Assembly: GCA_019925095.2 (NCBI GenBank)
Contig: CM034412.1
Span: forward strand, 4,610,001-4,674,000
Source of the DNA: Dendrolimus kikuchii
Lineage: Eukaryota; Arthropoda; Insecta; Lepidoptera; Lasiocampidae
Reading direction: 5' to 3'
Length of the DNA stretch: 64,000 nucleotides
The stretch's first letter is position 1, and each line of letters opens with the position of its first letter. Both the position numbers and the translations under genes were made by a program. Under the pieces are notes generated by a model that ran no database searches, was not told where the DNA came from, and was given only the letters and a program-made list of their open reading frames with translations. This document shows, one piece after another, positions 32,479-45,063 of this stretch.

Positions 32479-33269
32479 CTATGTATGTATGTCTTCACTT
32501 AATTTTTGCCATTTACATTTAGAAATCACAGACAGAGACATTAATGGTATAGAATATACAAAGTGATATTTCTAAAGTTCTTAAATCTTACCATTTACAA
32601 TAAGATAAATTTTCCTAATAGCATCCCTGCAATCAAACGCGGCAAAAATTATTATTTTACCAAAAGAATACAAAACTACATAACTACCACGTAAAATAAA
32701 CTGAGAAACGGATATGTTGTAGGATCGCGGTTTTTTGACAGTCCTACAATTTGAAATACGTCACTTAAAAAAAAAAGTACATTTGGCAGCGAGCAGGAAA
32801 GTGGGCAGCGAAAGTATCAAATAGGCTGCGTTTACATATTCCCGTTGCCCTCCTCGTCATTTTATACTAGAAGACGTATGTTTGTGTTTACGTATTTTCC
32901 ACCGTAGCATGTCAATTACTCATCCAATCTCATGTTAAAAAAAAAGGTTATGTGTATTTCTATTTAATTCTCATACATTTATTTATGGACTTAATTGATT
33001 TATGAACAAATGTTTACAATCTAAGTTGGGATTGTGAAAAATTTTGACGGTGGTAGGGCCATGCTGAGATCACACAGCTCTTAAAGCTGGGCTTAGGTTC
33101 GTAGAAACGTTACTTCAGAAGTTTGGATTGGGTTGTGTTGCGGACAGAATCATCCCCCTGACCTCTCCCCCGGAAATACCCGTACCTCCACGCCCCGCTT
33201 ACCGCGAATATGTAGCTGACTCGGTTAGCTGCTAAGCGTCTGCTTGTTAGTAAGCACGGTGCGAACCTC

Positions 33270-33372
33270 CGGCATGGTCAAGTATATATCCACATGTCAT
33301 AGACGGTCAAGTATGTACTCACATTGGAGACGGTCAAATATATACACGCATTACTCAAGTATATACACACAA
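33270..33372. repeat. Degenerate short tandem repeat
   Basis: Four imperfect units of the type GGTCAAGTATATACYCACAT. Confidence 0.6.
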
Positions 33373-33785
33373 GGAAGACTAAGAAGACCAGGAAGAACAG
33401 GAAGCATTCGGAACACTCTACAGCCATTGGACTCTTAGCGCGACTTTAGTGGATCTTGTGGACTACCAGTGTATTTTGGTTAGTGCCACTCGTATTACAA
33501 TACAATAGTGCTATCTGTGCTCAGTGGAACATCCGGTTTCTAGTGCCAAGTTGTGTTGATTGACCTTGAACGTGCCGTTTAGTACATACAGTAGTGCTGA
33601 TCATACCTGTTGCTGTTGTAGCACCTATAAATACAGTCCACTTGCTAAGGGGTGTTTCATTCAGTGCGACCCCTGCGCCGCCACACCCAACAGGTTGTAT
33701 CGTAACATTATATTGTGACAGTTGCGTGATAAATAAGGTTCACACGGAGTCTTGTTCAATGAAATGTTACAAGTCTGGACTCAGC

Positions 33786-35783
33786 TTTAGAAATTATAGA
33801 GAAAAATAAAATAAAACATACGTATTGAATATTTTTTATTATGAAATACAATAATTTATGTGTCATTTATATTTACAACGCTTACAAATTCATCTCTTAA
33901 TTGTATATTATAATATAATCTATGTGTTATTATATAATGTCAACAATAGTTCATTATAAGGCTATAAACTAGCGGTACATTCTAAAACCCACATTAGCAG
34001 CTTAAAAGTAATTAACAACAGCGCTCAGAGAGATATACTTAGTCCTCATGGACTATAGATTTCATTATAATTTGATACATTTAACATTTCACGTCAATTA
34101 GTAGCAAACTAAAGAATAAAAAAGAATTAGCACAGGCTTTTACACCTGCACGTTTTACTCGCGTTAGCCACTAAGAGTGAGCGCAAATAATTTATCAATG
34201 TAGGGTCGGGCTAAAAATCATTTTAAATTACCAACATTAACAAAATATTATCCAATAGTCTCCTACCATGATTACCAATGCGAAATTCATATTTTAATCT
34301 CTCATTAAATTGAGTCCCATATTCTCTCTGAGCGCCTCGTTATTCTAATAGAACACATTATAATCAAGACAGAAAAGCACAAACTGCAATTCATTTACTA
34401 TACAAGTAATTGTCTTATTTTACCACCCCATGCGAAATCATATTGAAAAAATATAAAATAATATATCACCTAGACATTTCTATTTACTCTTAAGGATAAT
34501 ACCATACCATACGTATTTTACTATACGAGTGACTTCAAAGACAGTGTGGGCTGGATATTTTAGGTACAGTCAGCATACAAATTGTATATTATTAAGTTTT
34601 TTTTTCAAACACTTCGACCCACTCCTTAAGGATATTAATAACCACTAACATTCTATATCTGTAAAAGTAATACTAAACAATAATAAGTAAGTAAATAACA
34701 ATAAGTTTTTGTGTATCAGATAGTTACTATTTTTATTATTTGAAGTTCTACTTATCTGCTGTGGATTACAACAAAACATACAAGTTATGGGTGATGTTTT
34801 TGAATTAAAGTACCTATAACTATATTAATAGAAACACATATTTAATTGATTTCAAATTAAATAATTAAATATCTAACGACTGACAGTGATGCCGCATAAG
34901 CTAAGGCCTCAAACGACGCAAATATGACGTTTTAGGAAGTGGTTATATATTTGTGTCGTTTGGGATTGAAGGCATTGCACCCGGCCAAGGATTTTTTCAA
35001 AGAAATATGACAGAAGTTCTTTGAAGCTCCCCATGACCTGACTGGTTATCTTTATACAACGTTTAAGTAACGCCAGTCAATCTGGCGATGCAATCAGCTC
35101 CCTAGGCACACTTCCCACTGGCAGTGATGTAAAACGAGTCTTTAAAACCTAAGTTGTTAATATTTTTTGTATAAATAATTCTAAGTGAATTTGATGCATT
35201 TTTTACACAAATATACATTTTCGTTTGATAACACATATAATATGAACTAAAATATATGTAGTAAGTAAAATATATGTATAACCCATATTTTAGTTCGATC
35301 ATAAAAGTGTAAAATTGGAATAATGTTTATAAAAAAATAACATTAAATTATTCATCATAATAATCAAATTTCATTCTGCAGATAGATAAAAGTTATAAAG
35401 TGGTTTAATTTTTGCCAATTATTATTTACCTAAAAAAGATCAACAGGTATTCTTATAACTTACCAGCTTGAAAAAAAAATAAACGTTAAAATACACAATG
35501 ACTAGCTTACACACTGAATAATAAGCCCACTGTAAAAAAAAAACAATTAATTACTACAGTTAGTAACAGCAATAAAAATAAAAATGTCATGAGATGCTTC
35601 TATATTTTCTAATGAAAATTTGTATGCCAACTGTACCTTGAAAAATATATGAAATGATATCTAACTAGACTATATGGCATCCATTAATTTAAATGAACCG
35701 AGAGGATTAGTGAAAATTTTATTTAAATTAAAACAAGAAAACAATAGATAAAAGTGAATTTATAATAATCGAATAGTAGATAA
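33786..35783. other. Long AT-rich stretch without recognised features
   Basis: No coding signal on either strand. It could include an untranslated region of a distant gene. Confidence 0.45.
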
Positions 35784-36146
35784 GTTGTGCATTATAATTT
35801 CATTATAAATTTTAAACGCTCTTTAAGATAATTGTCTGTTAGATCTCTGAGTGCCAATAAATGTTTAAGATCTAATTTCCTATTCTACTTCACAAGTCCT
35901 CACCTGTGACTGAGCACACGAGCGGCTCGAAAATCAGATCATTACAGTAATTGAATTATAACAGATCAGTTGTCCATTATAATTTCATTATAAATTTTAA
36001 ACGCTCTTTAAGATAATTAATTGTCTGTGTGGTCTTTGAGTGCCAATAAATGTTTAAGATTTAATTTCCTATTCTACTTCACAAGTCCTCACCTGTGACT
36101 GGGCACACGAGCGACTCGAAAATCAGATCATTAATATTACAGTAAT
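35784..36146. repeat. Tandem duplication of a 180-185 bp unit
   Basis: Units 35784-35968 and 35969-36146 share CATTATAATTTCATTATAAA, CACAAGTCCTCACCTGTGAC and GAAAATCAGATCATTA with a few indels. Confidence 0.88.
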
Positions 36147-36659
36147 AGCGGTATGAAGACTTCAAGAGAATCAACATCAATTTAATAAAATATAATATTA
36201 TATAAAAATAAAATTTAAATTTGAAGAGTTTAGGAGGTAGATGAGGTTTAAGAGGAGTGACAGAATAAATTTGCAAAAAATCTAATCAATTCGGAATCAT
36301 ACAAAATCAATAATTTATTTAATCGTGCAAAAATAAACACCTAATTTTACACCTCTCATATAATATGTATGATAATCCGGTAGATAAAAATTACATCTAG
36401 CTATATTTTTACAAGGCAACCGTATTATTATTATTAAACCAAACCCACACTTATTATTTAGTTGATAACAACAATAATAATACAAAATTATTATTAAGAT
36501 TGGGTAGTTGACATATTTCAAAATAAATTCTAAAACAAAATTCACATAAAAATTCCAGGGATATTTTATCAAGTCAAAACATATTTATTTTAAATTTAAA
36601 AGTGAGATGACTTTTAAAATATCCCATTCCTCCTGTTTGATACTCGTATCCCATACTCA

Positions 36660-36775
36660 TTACTTATCCCCCATGACATCCCAAACGCTAGCAACGCGTT
36701 AGCTTCGCCCATGGTGTTGCAAAAGTCTACGCGCGACGGTAATCACTTTCCACGAGGCGGGCCAGCATTATTATT
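36660..36775 (+). mobile_element. SINE of the second family, fragment
   Basis: AACGCGTTAGCTTCGCCCAT, then CGCGACGGTAATCACTTTCC. Confidence 0.55.
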
Positions 36776-37324
36776 TAAAAAAGTGTCATGATCGAAATAA
36801 TTTTAATTGGTGTTGAAAAGTAATGACGCCATAACTCAACTACACTTTTGCAAAATCTTACAAAATCTAAGCGGCTTTGTCGTTTTGTACGACGATAAAA
36901 TGAATCACAGTGGATGACTGTCAACCACCCAATAATTTACAACTACACAAGTCTGGATATATTTGACACAATTCTTATAAAATCGACGCATTCTCAAAGC
37001 TTTATAGCTATTTTGCTCTATAGCCACGGAAAAATACCGAAGGATCCATAGTCGCCTGCCTAAAAACATAACTCGTAGTCTATGCCAACAGTTCTTTTGT
37101 TAATGGAATTTTATTACTTACTTCACTTTACTCTTAATTATAATACACGATACGCACATTATATTTAATTTAACAGAAGACAAAACGCTTGTCCCCTTAT
37201 TTATTATGGATAGCACTTTTTTGACGAACCTATATACCTTGTATAATTATTATGAATAAAACCATAAAATTATTATTAACAAAAAATATTTAATATTAAT
37301 TGTGATGTATTAGGAAGTTAATAA

Positions 37325-37970
37325 TAAATTAAAATATCCCGCAGGGGGGCTTTGTGGCGAAGCCTTAGGTGAGTAGCGACACGTCGTACCTGACTCCGGG
37401 GGCCAAGGCAAGGCCCCCGCCTCCGTGCTTGCCTTAACCGGTCGGCACGGAGTGGAGATCGCTAGAGCTAAGACTCAAGCTCCAGGGGTGGAAGTGATAA
37501 ATGGCCTAACGTCGGAAGTAGCTTCGGTGAACCTGCAGCCCACCTCTCTACACCCCTTAGCCACTCACACCCATGTTGCCCCTGTCTTTATGGCATTTTT
37601 TGCGGCCCATGCAGGGAGTGGCGAGTCACCGTCTGCCCATTTTTCCATGTTCCCTGAACATTGCGACGGGCAGACGCCATAGTCCCCATATTCCCAGACC
37701 CCTAGTACCATTAGCAGTTCACCACAATAGCCCGGTGCTTTTGGTCCTCATTTCCCACAATAGTCCTACACTGGCCGGGGCTTGTCCTTGGGTGCATTAC
37801 TATATGGTGTGGACAGGGATAATCGCCGGTCAGTGTCACGCCACATTTACATTAAATTTGTCAAGGGGCCTCTACGTGTTGGCCTTCCCATGGCCCCACG
37901 CAAGCCCCCCAAAAGTCCGGGCCATTTTCATGGCCCGTGGTCTTGAAAGACATACAGTAATTAAAATATA
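37325..37970 (+). repeat. Dispersed GC-rich repeat; 3' half shared with 51390-51675
   Basis: CAATAGTCCTACACTGGCCG and TTGTCCTTGGGTGCATTACT and so on recur at 51475-51520. The 5' half has no partner in this window. It resembles a retroposon tail (ends GACATACAGTAAT) but the class is uncertain. Confidence 0.6.
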
Positions 37971-38179
37971 ATTAAAAAATCATAAATTACAGACAAACTC
38001 CCTTATTCATACTATTAGTTCTACAAGGTTGATAGACTCCTTAAAAAAGGTTAAGTGTTTCATAATACAATTATGAATACCACATCTTTTAAACTTTATG
38101 CATTAACAATGCGATTATTGATAAAAGATTTTTAACGATCCTGTAAATATCATATAAATATTATGAATAAGGGATTAAA

Positions 38180-39004
38180 TTTTAATTTATTATTTAAAAT
38201 ATACCGCCCTTAAAAAAATAACTTTCGCATATTATAATTACATATGACGATTGACTGTGATATATTTTTGAGGCTTAATTAGCTTTCAATAATTTTAACA
38301 TGCTTTAATACAGTAGGCATCAAGGATATTGGCCGCCTCGAAATAAATAATAAAGAATTATGGAAAAAATCTAGTAATGACAATTTCAGTATGTTAACGT
38401 ATTGCCTTGATGATTTGTCCCACAATGGCCACCAGATGTCACAAATATTGGATAATAACGTAACACAGAATCTTATTTATTTAGATCTATTATTCTGTTT
38501 AAATGCGAAATTGAAAAATAAAAATTAATTAAGACTCATTTTTTTAAATTTATTTGTTCTAAGAAATATATTTTAAATAATAAAACATTTGCTGATGTTT
38601 TTTCTACATCAAAAGTTGAGAGAATTTTGTGGCGCCCTCTTTAAGAAAACCCCAAATACTAAAACTAGTTTAAAACTAGTATTTGGGGTTCTTTCCTATA
38701 TTATACCATTTCCAGTATTCTTCTTTAAAAAAAAAACAATAGATAAAACTTGCAGATTTATATTAAGTAATGCCAATGTTTTTATTCATATTTTTTCTAC
38801 AATGGAATAGTTTATCCACAGAATAAAAATTTACACAACGGCCTAGATCCAGTACACTGTCGTGTATTATTTGCATCTTATTATACAGTTTCTAGCATAC
38901 AAATGTATTTAATTTTTCACAAAAATATTCAAATAATTATATTAGGAAGCGCTTGATAAAAAAATATCTACAACGCTCTATAATTACAATACGTATAATC
39001 TATT
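38180..39004. other. AT-rich stretch with one strong hairpin
   Basis: 38648-38660 and 38678-38690 are perfect 13-bp inverted arms (AACCCCAAATACT). Otherwise nothing recognised. Inverted CCCTTATTCAT ends at 37998 and 38161 suggest a small MITE just before it. Confidence 0.45.
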
Positions 39005-39008
39005 ATAC

Positions 39009-39504
39009 TGTTACGAGCTACAGGACTCGAATTAAAATAAGCCGTTGGAACTACTATAGAATTTATTAGTACTGTAGAAACACGTATAAAACAGGTACAA
39101 ATATAACTGGACACAGCCAGTACAAAACTGCACGATTCAATAACACGCGCAAAGTCCGTCACTATATCGCTTGTCGAATGTACGTCTTACTCGTATCGTA
39201 ATCCTCGATCGACTGCCCCACCCCTCCGTTCGGGCATTGTTTTATACTAAACTGTATAATACCGACAAAGGGCCGCGTTCACTGAGTTAATCCGCACATC
39301 TGGCAAGGTTCGACGCAATGCAATAACAACAAGGATTAGTTCGACACTAATGACGGCCATAAGACAAGTACAATAACAATAGGATGTTTTTCTTAATTAC
39401 AAATTCTAAACACAAAGTAAACAAAAGAATTCCTAAATCCGGGAAGGCAATAAACTGCGTTTTACGACAGCCAGGTGTGCGTATTTCGTTATCGGTATGT
39501 AACA
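39009..39504. mobile_element. Solo LTR, family with TGTTACGA...TAACA ends
   Basis: 496 bp, flanked by ATAC (39005-39008 and 39505-39508). Long stretches align with 61925-62390. No internal region is attached. Confidence 0.72.
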
Positions 39505-40071
39505 ATACATTAATTTTGAAATTTCAGTTATTCTTTTAAAAAATCATAGCACTTATATAAAGATAATAAATGATTCAATAAATATCGAATAAATTGATTA
39601 ACATCTCTGACTGATACGACAAAAACTAGCCTGAATGGATATACAAAACAGAAATATAGATTAAAACATGAACAGAGAAAATATGATGTTAAAGAGACAA
39701 ATGTCTCTATATTATTAGATTAACCAAAAAAATATTTCATTTAGTTAGCTATTTATCGCAAAAAAAAAATAATGTCACCAATATACATGTATCTAAGTGT
39801 ACTATAAACATAAAAGTGAATTAGTTTCGATGCTGTTTTTTATTCACAAAACTTCTAGTTCGAAGAAAACAATCGCTTGAGAGTCAAGCTTTAATATTAC
39901 GAATTTAAATTGGTACGACCCTCAACGTGCAAACCATGGCTGAATATTGTGAACATAAAGCTCCATACATTCATTCAAAGTGGAACTAACCAAGCCAACA
40001 CATTAATTTAGGTTATTAAAATTGTTATTTCCATTATTCTTTTACAACGTAAAATGTAAAAAAATAAAAAT

Positions 40072-40660
40072 AAAGGTGTGTCCAGACTTGTAACATTTCA
40101 TCGAACAAGACTCCATGACTGTATCAGTACTGGTAATGTGAGTGTTGTTTGTCACGCGAACAACTGTCACGATATAATGTTACAGTACGACCCAATTCTA
40201 ACTTCCGAATAAACGGTTCAACGGGCGAAATATGTACGGGGTAACAAGCTACAAGTGTGGACGCTGATTTCTGTACTGATACGCCTTAAAATCACGTGTC
40301 ACGGGCCGATAAAATCAAAGTCTTTTCAAAGGATTTTCGTTACTCTCAACATGTCTAAGATACGTCCACACTTGTATTTATGCCACGCGTTCAATTACGC
40401 TGATACTAAAGCCACGGGATCGTGTCGCGACGTGTACTCGCCAGCTACCCATCCCCTTGTCATCCCTCTCTCGCATCCTTATTCGCTCATTGGCCTTGTG
40501 GAGGTGGGGGTTCTTTTGTTTTTTAACCCAACTACGGGGTCCTTTTTTTGTTTCTCCATCAAATCGTTCGATGCCGTGTTATACGTCCACATTTAGCGTA
40601 ACAAGTGGATATATTATACAGTATTGTTTGATGAAATGTTACAAGTCTGGACCTACCTTA
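40072..40660. mobile_element. MITE with GTCCAGACTTGTAACATTTC ends
   Basis: Inverted termini at 40074-40105 and 40624-40660. One end of the same family, with adjoining sequence, is at 33690-33785. The two small ORFs in it have no recognisable product. Confidence 0.65.
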
Positions 40661-41230
40661 AATATGCGTAACCATTATAACAATTTTTTTTCTAAAATAA
40701 TATTTAACTGTTCGACATTTATTTAAAATGCCCTGATACTGTGTAGGTGGTGGCTAAGTATCATTTAATTTTATGTATTTTTAAATATCAAATACGGAGA
40801 ACTAATGTTTAGGCTAAGGAAGCCATGTAGTATTTCGCATATACGGCATTCCATGCATGTTTCGATAAACGATCCGAAATATTCATTACAATTATCTGCT
40901 CGTGCGCAACTTTACATTACTCTGTCATGTTAAAAATGGCAGTAACATAAACACGCACCAAGCTAATAATATTCTCTTAATGCAAGTATTTATTATAATG
41001 TCTATATATATAAAAAAAAAAACTTGAATACATTCCGTTTATTGGCTACGACTATAATACAAATATTTATATATCCTAAAAAACTCGTAGATGTTACCTT
41101 CGAATGTTTTACAAGGTTTCAAAATGGAGGAACTTTAACAATATTAAAATGTATTGCATACTACAGCATTTATTGACGCAATATATTAGTGTCCTGTTGC
41201 CATATTGTGCAAACACAACGTATATATATT

Positions 41231-41654
41231 TGCAGGACTCGAATTAAAATGCATGTTAAAATTACTATAGAATTTATTAGAACTATACAGACACGTATAA
41301 CACAGGTACAAATATAATAACACGCGCAAAGTCCGTCACTAAATAGATTACTGAATTTAGTACACACGTCTTGCTTTGCTTGTGCTTATCGCTCGACTCC
41401 CGATCTCTCCATTGGGCCATTGCTTTATACTGCACCGATACAATATGTCTTTCGCCCGCGTGGACCGAATTTCTTAGAATCACACCTGGCTAATGACTAC
41501 CATAAAAGATTACAATACACAAAGGGCTGTTTTTCTAATTACAAATTTTAAACACAAAGTAAACAAAACAAGTCCAAATGACAATAAGGTAATAAAATGT
41601 GTTTCTACAGACGCAGGTGTGAATTTGTCTTTTGTCGGCATTCAGGTCGTAGCA
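41231..41654. mobile_element. Third copy of the solo LTR family, decayed 5' end
   Basis: It aligns with 61938-62390 (GCAGGACTCGAATTAAAA to CAGGTCGTAGCA). No clear flanking duplication. Confidence 0.65.
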
Positions 41655-41689
41655 CTATATATTTTTTTGGAAATCCCATACATCCCTAT

Positions 41690-41890
41690 ATTCCCCTCTA
41701 TGTCCCATCCACCTATTCCGTTTCCCAATACCTTCCCGTGTATCCAATTCCTTCTGTGTTATCCTTCTTTCCATGGGCTGGCAACGCGTGGGTTTTGCCC
41801 CTGATTTTGCAAATGTCTATAAGCGACCGTAACCACTTTCCATGAGCTGGGGCGTCTACCTGTTTGCCAGCTTCACAACAAAAAAAGAGA
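41690..41890 (+). mobile_element. SINE of the second family
   Basis: GGCAACGCGTGGGTTTTGCC, then GTCTATAAGCGACCGTAACC, and an A-rich end. Confidence 0.6.
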
Positions 41891-42464
41891 TATATACATA
41901 TACCTACCCCAAAGTGAACAACACTTTTTCGATTAACACATTTATTTTTCTATTATTTTATATTGACTTCAGTAAACGATAACCTTATTTATAATAGTTA
42001 CACGAGGTTTATAGGTACGTTATAAAAAAGTGTTATTCATAATCTTATTATAACGATAATAATAATCGGCAGACAAACACACGAATTGTATATACCCAAG
42101 TTAAGTAAGTCACTCTTGTGCTATAAGTAATATACAACGGACCAGTCATAGACTGATTCCAGACCATAATAAATAATGGAAAATTCGTTTATGCAATTTA
42201 CCATGCCTGAAATCGAACTCTGCATTCCAGTCAAGTAGGTCGGCAAAGTCTTAGCCTAATCAACCACAGAAGCCTTCATAATACGATAATATTTTTATAA
42301 CGAGCCTACAATCCTCTTATAAATATTACAAGTACAAGCGGTGCTTTAAGGAGGGGTTCGAGGAGTTTTGTACCTAGTAATAATAAATTAATTACTGATT
42401 ATTTATTTGTGTTTAACCAAAAAAACTGTCTTTTTTTAACTAAACAACATTCTGTTTCCATGTT

Positions 42465-42605
42465 TGTTAGGTAGTTTTAATATTGTATTATTGGCAACAC
42501 TTAACTCTCTGTCACTTAAGCCATTAAACGAGTCGCACTTTGTATCCTTTTATTTCATTGTAAAATATAAGAGTAACGTCCAGCCCAACCATCCTGCACA
42601 TAACA
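42465..42605 (+). repeat. 5' LTR of the short Gypsy-like element
   Basis: 141 bp, TG...CA ends, preceded by ATGTT. It aligns over its full length with 45881-46021. Confidence 0.88.
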
Positions 42606-42689
42606 TGATGTCATGTAAAAAATAAGTCAAAAAGTTATAATAAAACATAAAATATATAGAAATAAAAAAGAAACAATATGGGACAAGGA

Positions 42690-43330
42690 TGAAGTGCAAC
42701 CTGTCGGACGCACAAATAGTAAGTCTACATCTTCAACTATGTTTGGGCTTTGGAAGAACTGGTATACACAGCTTAAAATATAATTACGACCAAATAATCT
42801 GGAAGAGGAAAGTGAGCAACGAAAAGTCGCCATCTTGTTACACTACATTGGCCCAGACGCGTTAGTGATTTTCTACTCTTTTAATATTGATATAGAAAAA
42901 GTATCATTTGAAGAGTTGGCTACTAAATTCACAGTAATCACTTCATACCACAAATAAATGTAACGATGGAATGGCACAAATCATTTAACAGAAGACAAAT
43001 TTTAGAAGAAACAATTGACGAATATGCAACGCATTTAAAAAATATCGGCAGGCAATGTAATTTCAAGACACTTGAAGATGAGCTCATTAGAGACATATTT
43101 AGTTGGAATCTGCACCTGCAAAACCCAGTACACCAAAGAAAAAATCCTTATACAGAAGCCAGAGACACTTGACCAAGCAGTCCAATTAGCAAAGCAAATG
43201 GAAATCACAAGGCAACAAGCAAAAACATTAGAAGAATCTTCATTCATAGGGCAAGTTCGGTCCAGTTCCAGTCATAATAGACCATCAGTCAAGCCGGACC
43301 AGACAATCATCTAGTTCCAGACAACAGACA
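42690..43330 (+). pseudogene. Decayed Gypsy-like gag
   Basis: Readable segments in shifting frames include NLEEESEQRKVAILLHYIG, FEELATKFTVITSYH, LDQAVQLAKQMEITRQQAK and later a lone CGRC. This is the pattern of arthropod Gypsy gag. Stops and frame changes are frequent, so no product is expected. Confidence 0.75.
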
Positions 43331-43463
43331 AGTCACCAAGTAGGTAAAAAATGTGGTAGGTGTATGCAAGTATACAGATATAAATGTCCAGCCATAGGTG
43401 TCTAATGTAAAAATTATGGTAAATACAATCATTTATATATAGCTATAGCTTGTAAAAATAAAA

Positions 43464-44747
43464 ATGACAATTTTGTCAAAACTGAATGTATCCGATGGAT
43501 TACTGTGGGATGCACAAGGTGGTTTCAGAAATGGAAGGGGATGTATGGATCAAGTTTTCTCTCTCCGCAATATCGTAGAGAAGCAGCTGGCTATGGGCCG
43601 GAAGGTTTTCTGCGGTTTTGTGGATCTAGAGAAAGCATTTGACAGGGTTGTGCGGAAGGACCTCTGGGAGATATTGCCTGGATATGGGATTAATGGCCAA
43701 TTGATGCGTGCTGTGCAGTCCACTTACGAGGGCTGTATGGCATGCGTGCGAGTGGAAGGCAGCCTGTCGCCCTGGTTTGACGTCAATATTGGCGTCCGCC
43801 AGGGCTGCGTGCTGTCGGCTTTGCTGTTCATCCTATATCTGGACGATTGTCTCCAGAGAATAAGATTGATGGATGTTGGGGTGCGGATGAGTGATCTAGT
43901 TGTAAGCACCTTGCTTTATGCGGATGATGCCGTGCTTTTAGCCGAATCGCCATCAGAACTGCAAACACTAGTCACAATGATGAAAGATGACTGTCAGGCG
44001 AGAGGCTTACATTTGAATGCGAAGAAAACAAAGGTTATGGTGTTTGAAAGAGAAGAAACCAGAACGAATGCAAGGATAATGGTCGATGATGTTATGCTGG
44101 AGCAAGTGAATGAGTTTGTATATCTTGGATGTGCTTTTAGCAGGGATGGAAGGTACACCGCTGATATAGAAAGAAGAGTGAATTTGGGGAATAGTTTAAA
44201 TGGAGCGTTAGGTAAACTTCTAGGCGCTAAGAACCTCAGCCAGAAGGCCCAGTTCGCCGTACACAACGCGATGCTAGTACCTACGCTCACGTATGGAAGC
44301 GAGAGTTGGGTATGGAAGAAAGAGCATGAAAGTAGAGTAAACGCGGTCGAGATGCGAGCACTGCGCAAAATCTGCGGAGTGACGCTCGCGGACCGCGTTC
44401 GTAATACCGAAGTAAGAAAGAGAGTTGGTCTGAAAGAGAGTGTCGGGGTGAAGGTAAGGAAAGGAATGCTCCGGTGGTTCGGGCATGTGGAAAGAATGCA
44501 TGATGAAAGAATGACTAAACAGATATACAATGCAAAAGTGGATGGATGCAGAAGTCGTGGAAGGCCACGACACACCTTCCATGATCAAATTGATCGTGTA
44601 CTAGCAGAAGGTGATGTCAGGAGCCTTAAGAACAGACGAGCGTGCATGACAAGAGTTATGAATGTCAAAGAGGCAAGTGAGGTGTGTAAGAATAAGCCTA
44701 AATGGCACTCTGTTGTTCGTGCCTACCCCGCGAGGGAACTGGCGTGA
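43464..44747 (+). CDS. RTE-like reverse transcriptase, C-terminal part (intact frame, 5' truncated)
   Basis: The 427-codon frame has GGFRNGRGCMDQVF, FVDLEKAFDRV, GVRQGCVLSALLF, LLYADDAVLLAES and KTKVMVF, covering the RT finger-palm motifs with both catalytic Asp sites. The C-terminal LRWFGHVERM-type domain follows. The endonuclease domain is absent. The annotated Met lies in the surrounding Gypsy-like DNA, so the first ten or so codons are chimeric. It is surprisingly free of stops for a truncated copy, which suggests recent insertion. The clade name is by pattern and could be a related LINE group. Confidence 0.82.
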   Translation: MTILSKLNVSDGLLWDAQGGFRNGRGCMDQVFSLRNIVEKQLAMGRKVFCGFVDLEKAFDRVVRKDLWEILPGYGINGQLMRAVQSTYEGCMACVRVEGSLSPWFDVNIGVRQGCVLSALLFILYLDDCLQRIRLMDVGVRMSDLVVSTLLYADDAVLLAESPSELQTLVTMMKDDCQARGLHLNAKKTKVMVFEREETRTNARIMVDDVMLEQVNEFVYLGCAFSRDGRYTADIERRVNLGNSLNGALGKLLGAKNLSQKAQFAVHNAMLVPTLTYGSESWVWKKEHESRVNAVEMRALRKICGVTLADRVRNTEVRKRVGLKESVGVKVRKGMLRWFGHVERMHDERMTKQIYNAKVDGCRSRGRPRHTFHDQIDRVLAEGDVRSLKNRRACMTRVMNVKEASEVCKNKPKWHSVVRAYPARELA

Positions 44748-44768
44748 AGTTATGTATGTATGTATGTA
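43491..44768 (+). mobile_element. 5'-truncated RTE-like LINE inserted in the Gypsy-like element
   Basis: It is flanked by TGAATGT (43484-43490 and 44769-44775) and ends in a (TATG)n tail. Across the insertion the host element's codons read through cleanly, confirming the boundaries. It contains the RT ORF described separately. Confidence 0.8.
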
Positions 44769-44877
44769 TGAATGTCATACTTTCAACGCTAATTCAAATA
44801 ATCAGTTGTATATGTTGGGCACAATTCATGTTGTTAATGTAAACAAAAAGTCATGGCAGGTGAATTTATTAATTAAT

Positions 44878-44936
44878 AGTCATAATGTTACTTTTCTTTT
44901 AGACACTGTGTCTAAAAGAAAAGTAACATTATGACT
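44878..44936. repeat. Perfect 29-bp inverted repeat with 1-nt spacer
   Basis: The arms are 44878-44906 and 44908-44936, complementary without mismatch. The left arm is Gypsy-like protease coding sequence and the right arm is its inverted copy. Confidence 0.95.
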
Positions 44937-45063
44937 GTTCAGTCTCCCTTAAGAGAGCAGCAGCGCATTTGTAGCAAATGTACATAGTCGATGGTAACTG
45001 CTTTCCATCAAGTGGGCCGTCTGCCTGTCTGCTGAACTCATGCAATAAAAATAAATAAAAAAA
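44937..45063 (+). mobile_element. 5'-truncated SINE with inverted flanking DNA at its 5' junction
   Basis: It covers the 3' half of the main SINE family (CCATCAAGTGGGCCGTCTGC and so on) with an A-rich tail. AGACAC flanks the whole insertion (44901-44906, 45064-45069). Between the left copy and the SINE is an inverted duplicate of the adjoining host sequence. Confidence 0.82.

Noticed and set aside
40255..40726. Two plus-strand ORFs of 113 and 89 codons
   Set aside because: They lie within a MITE with 30-bp inverted ends. No recognisable domain.
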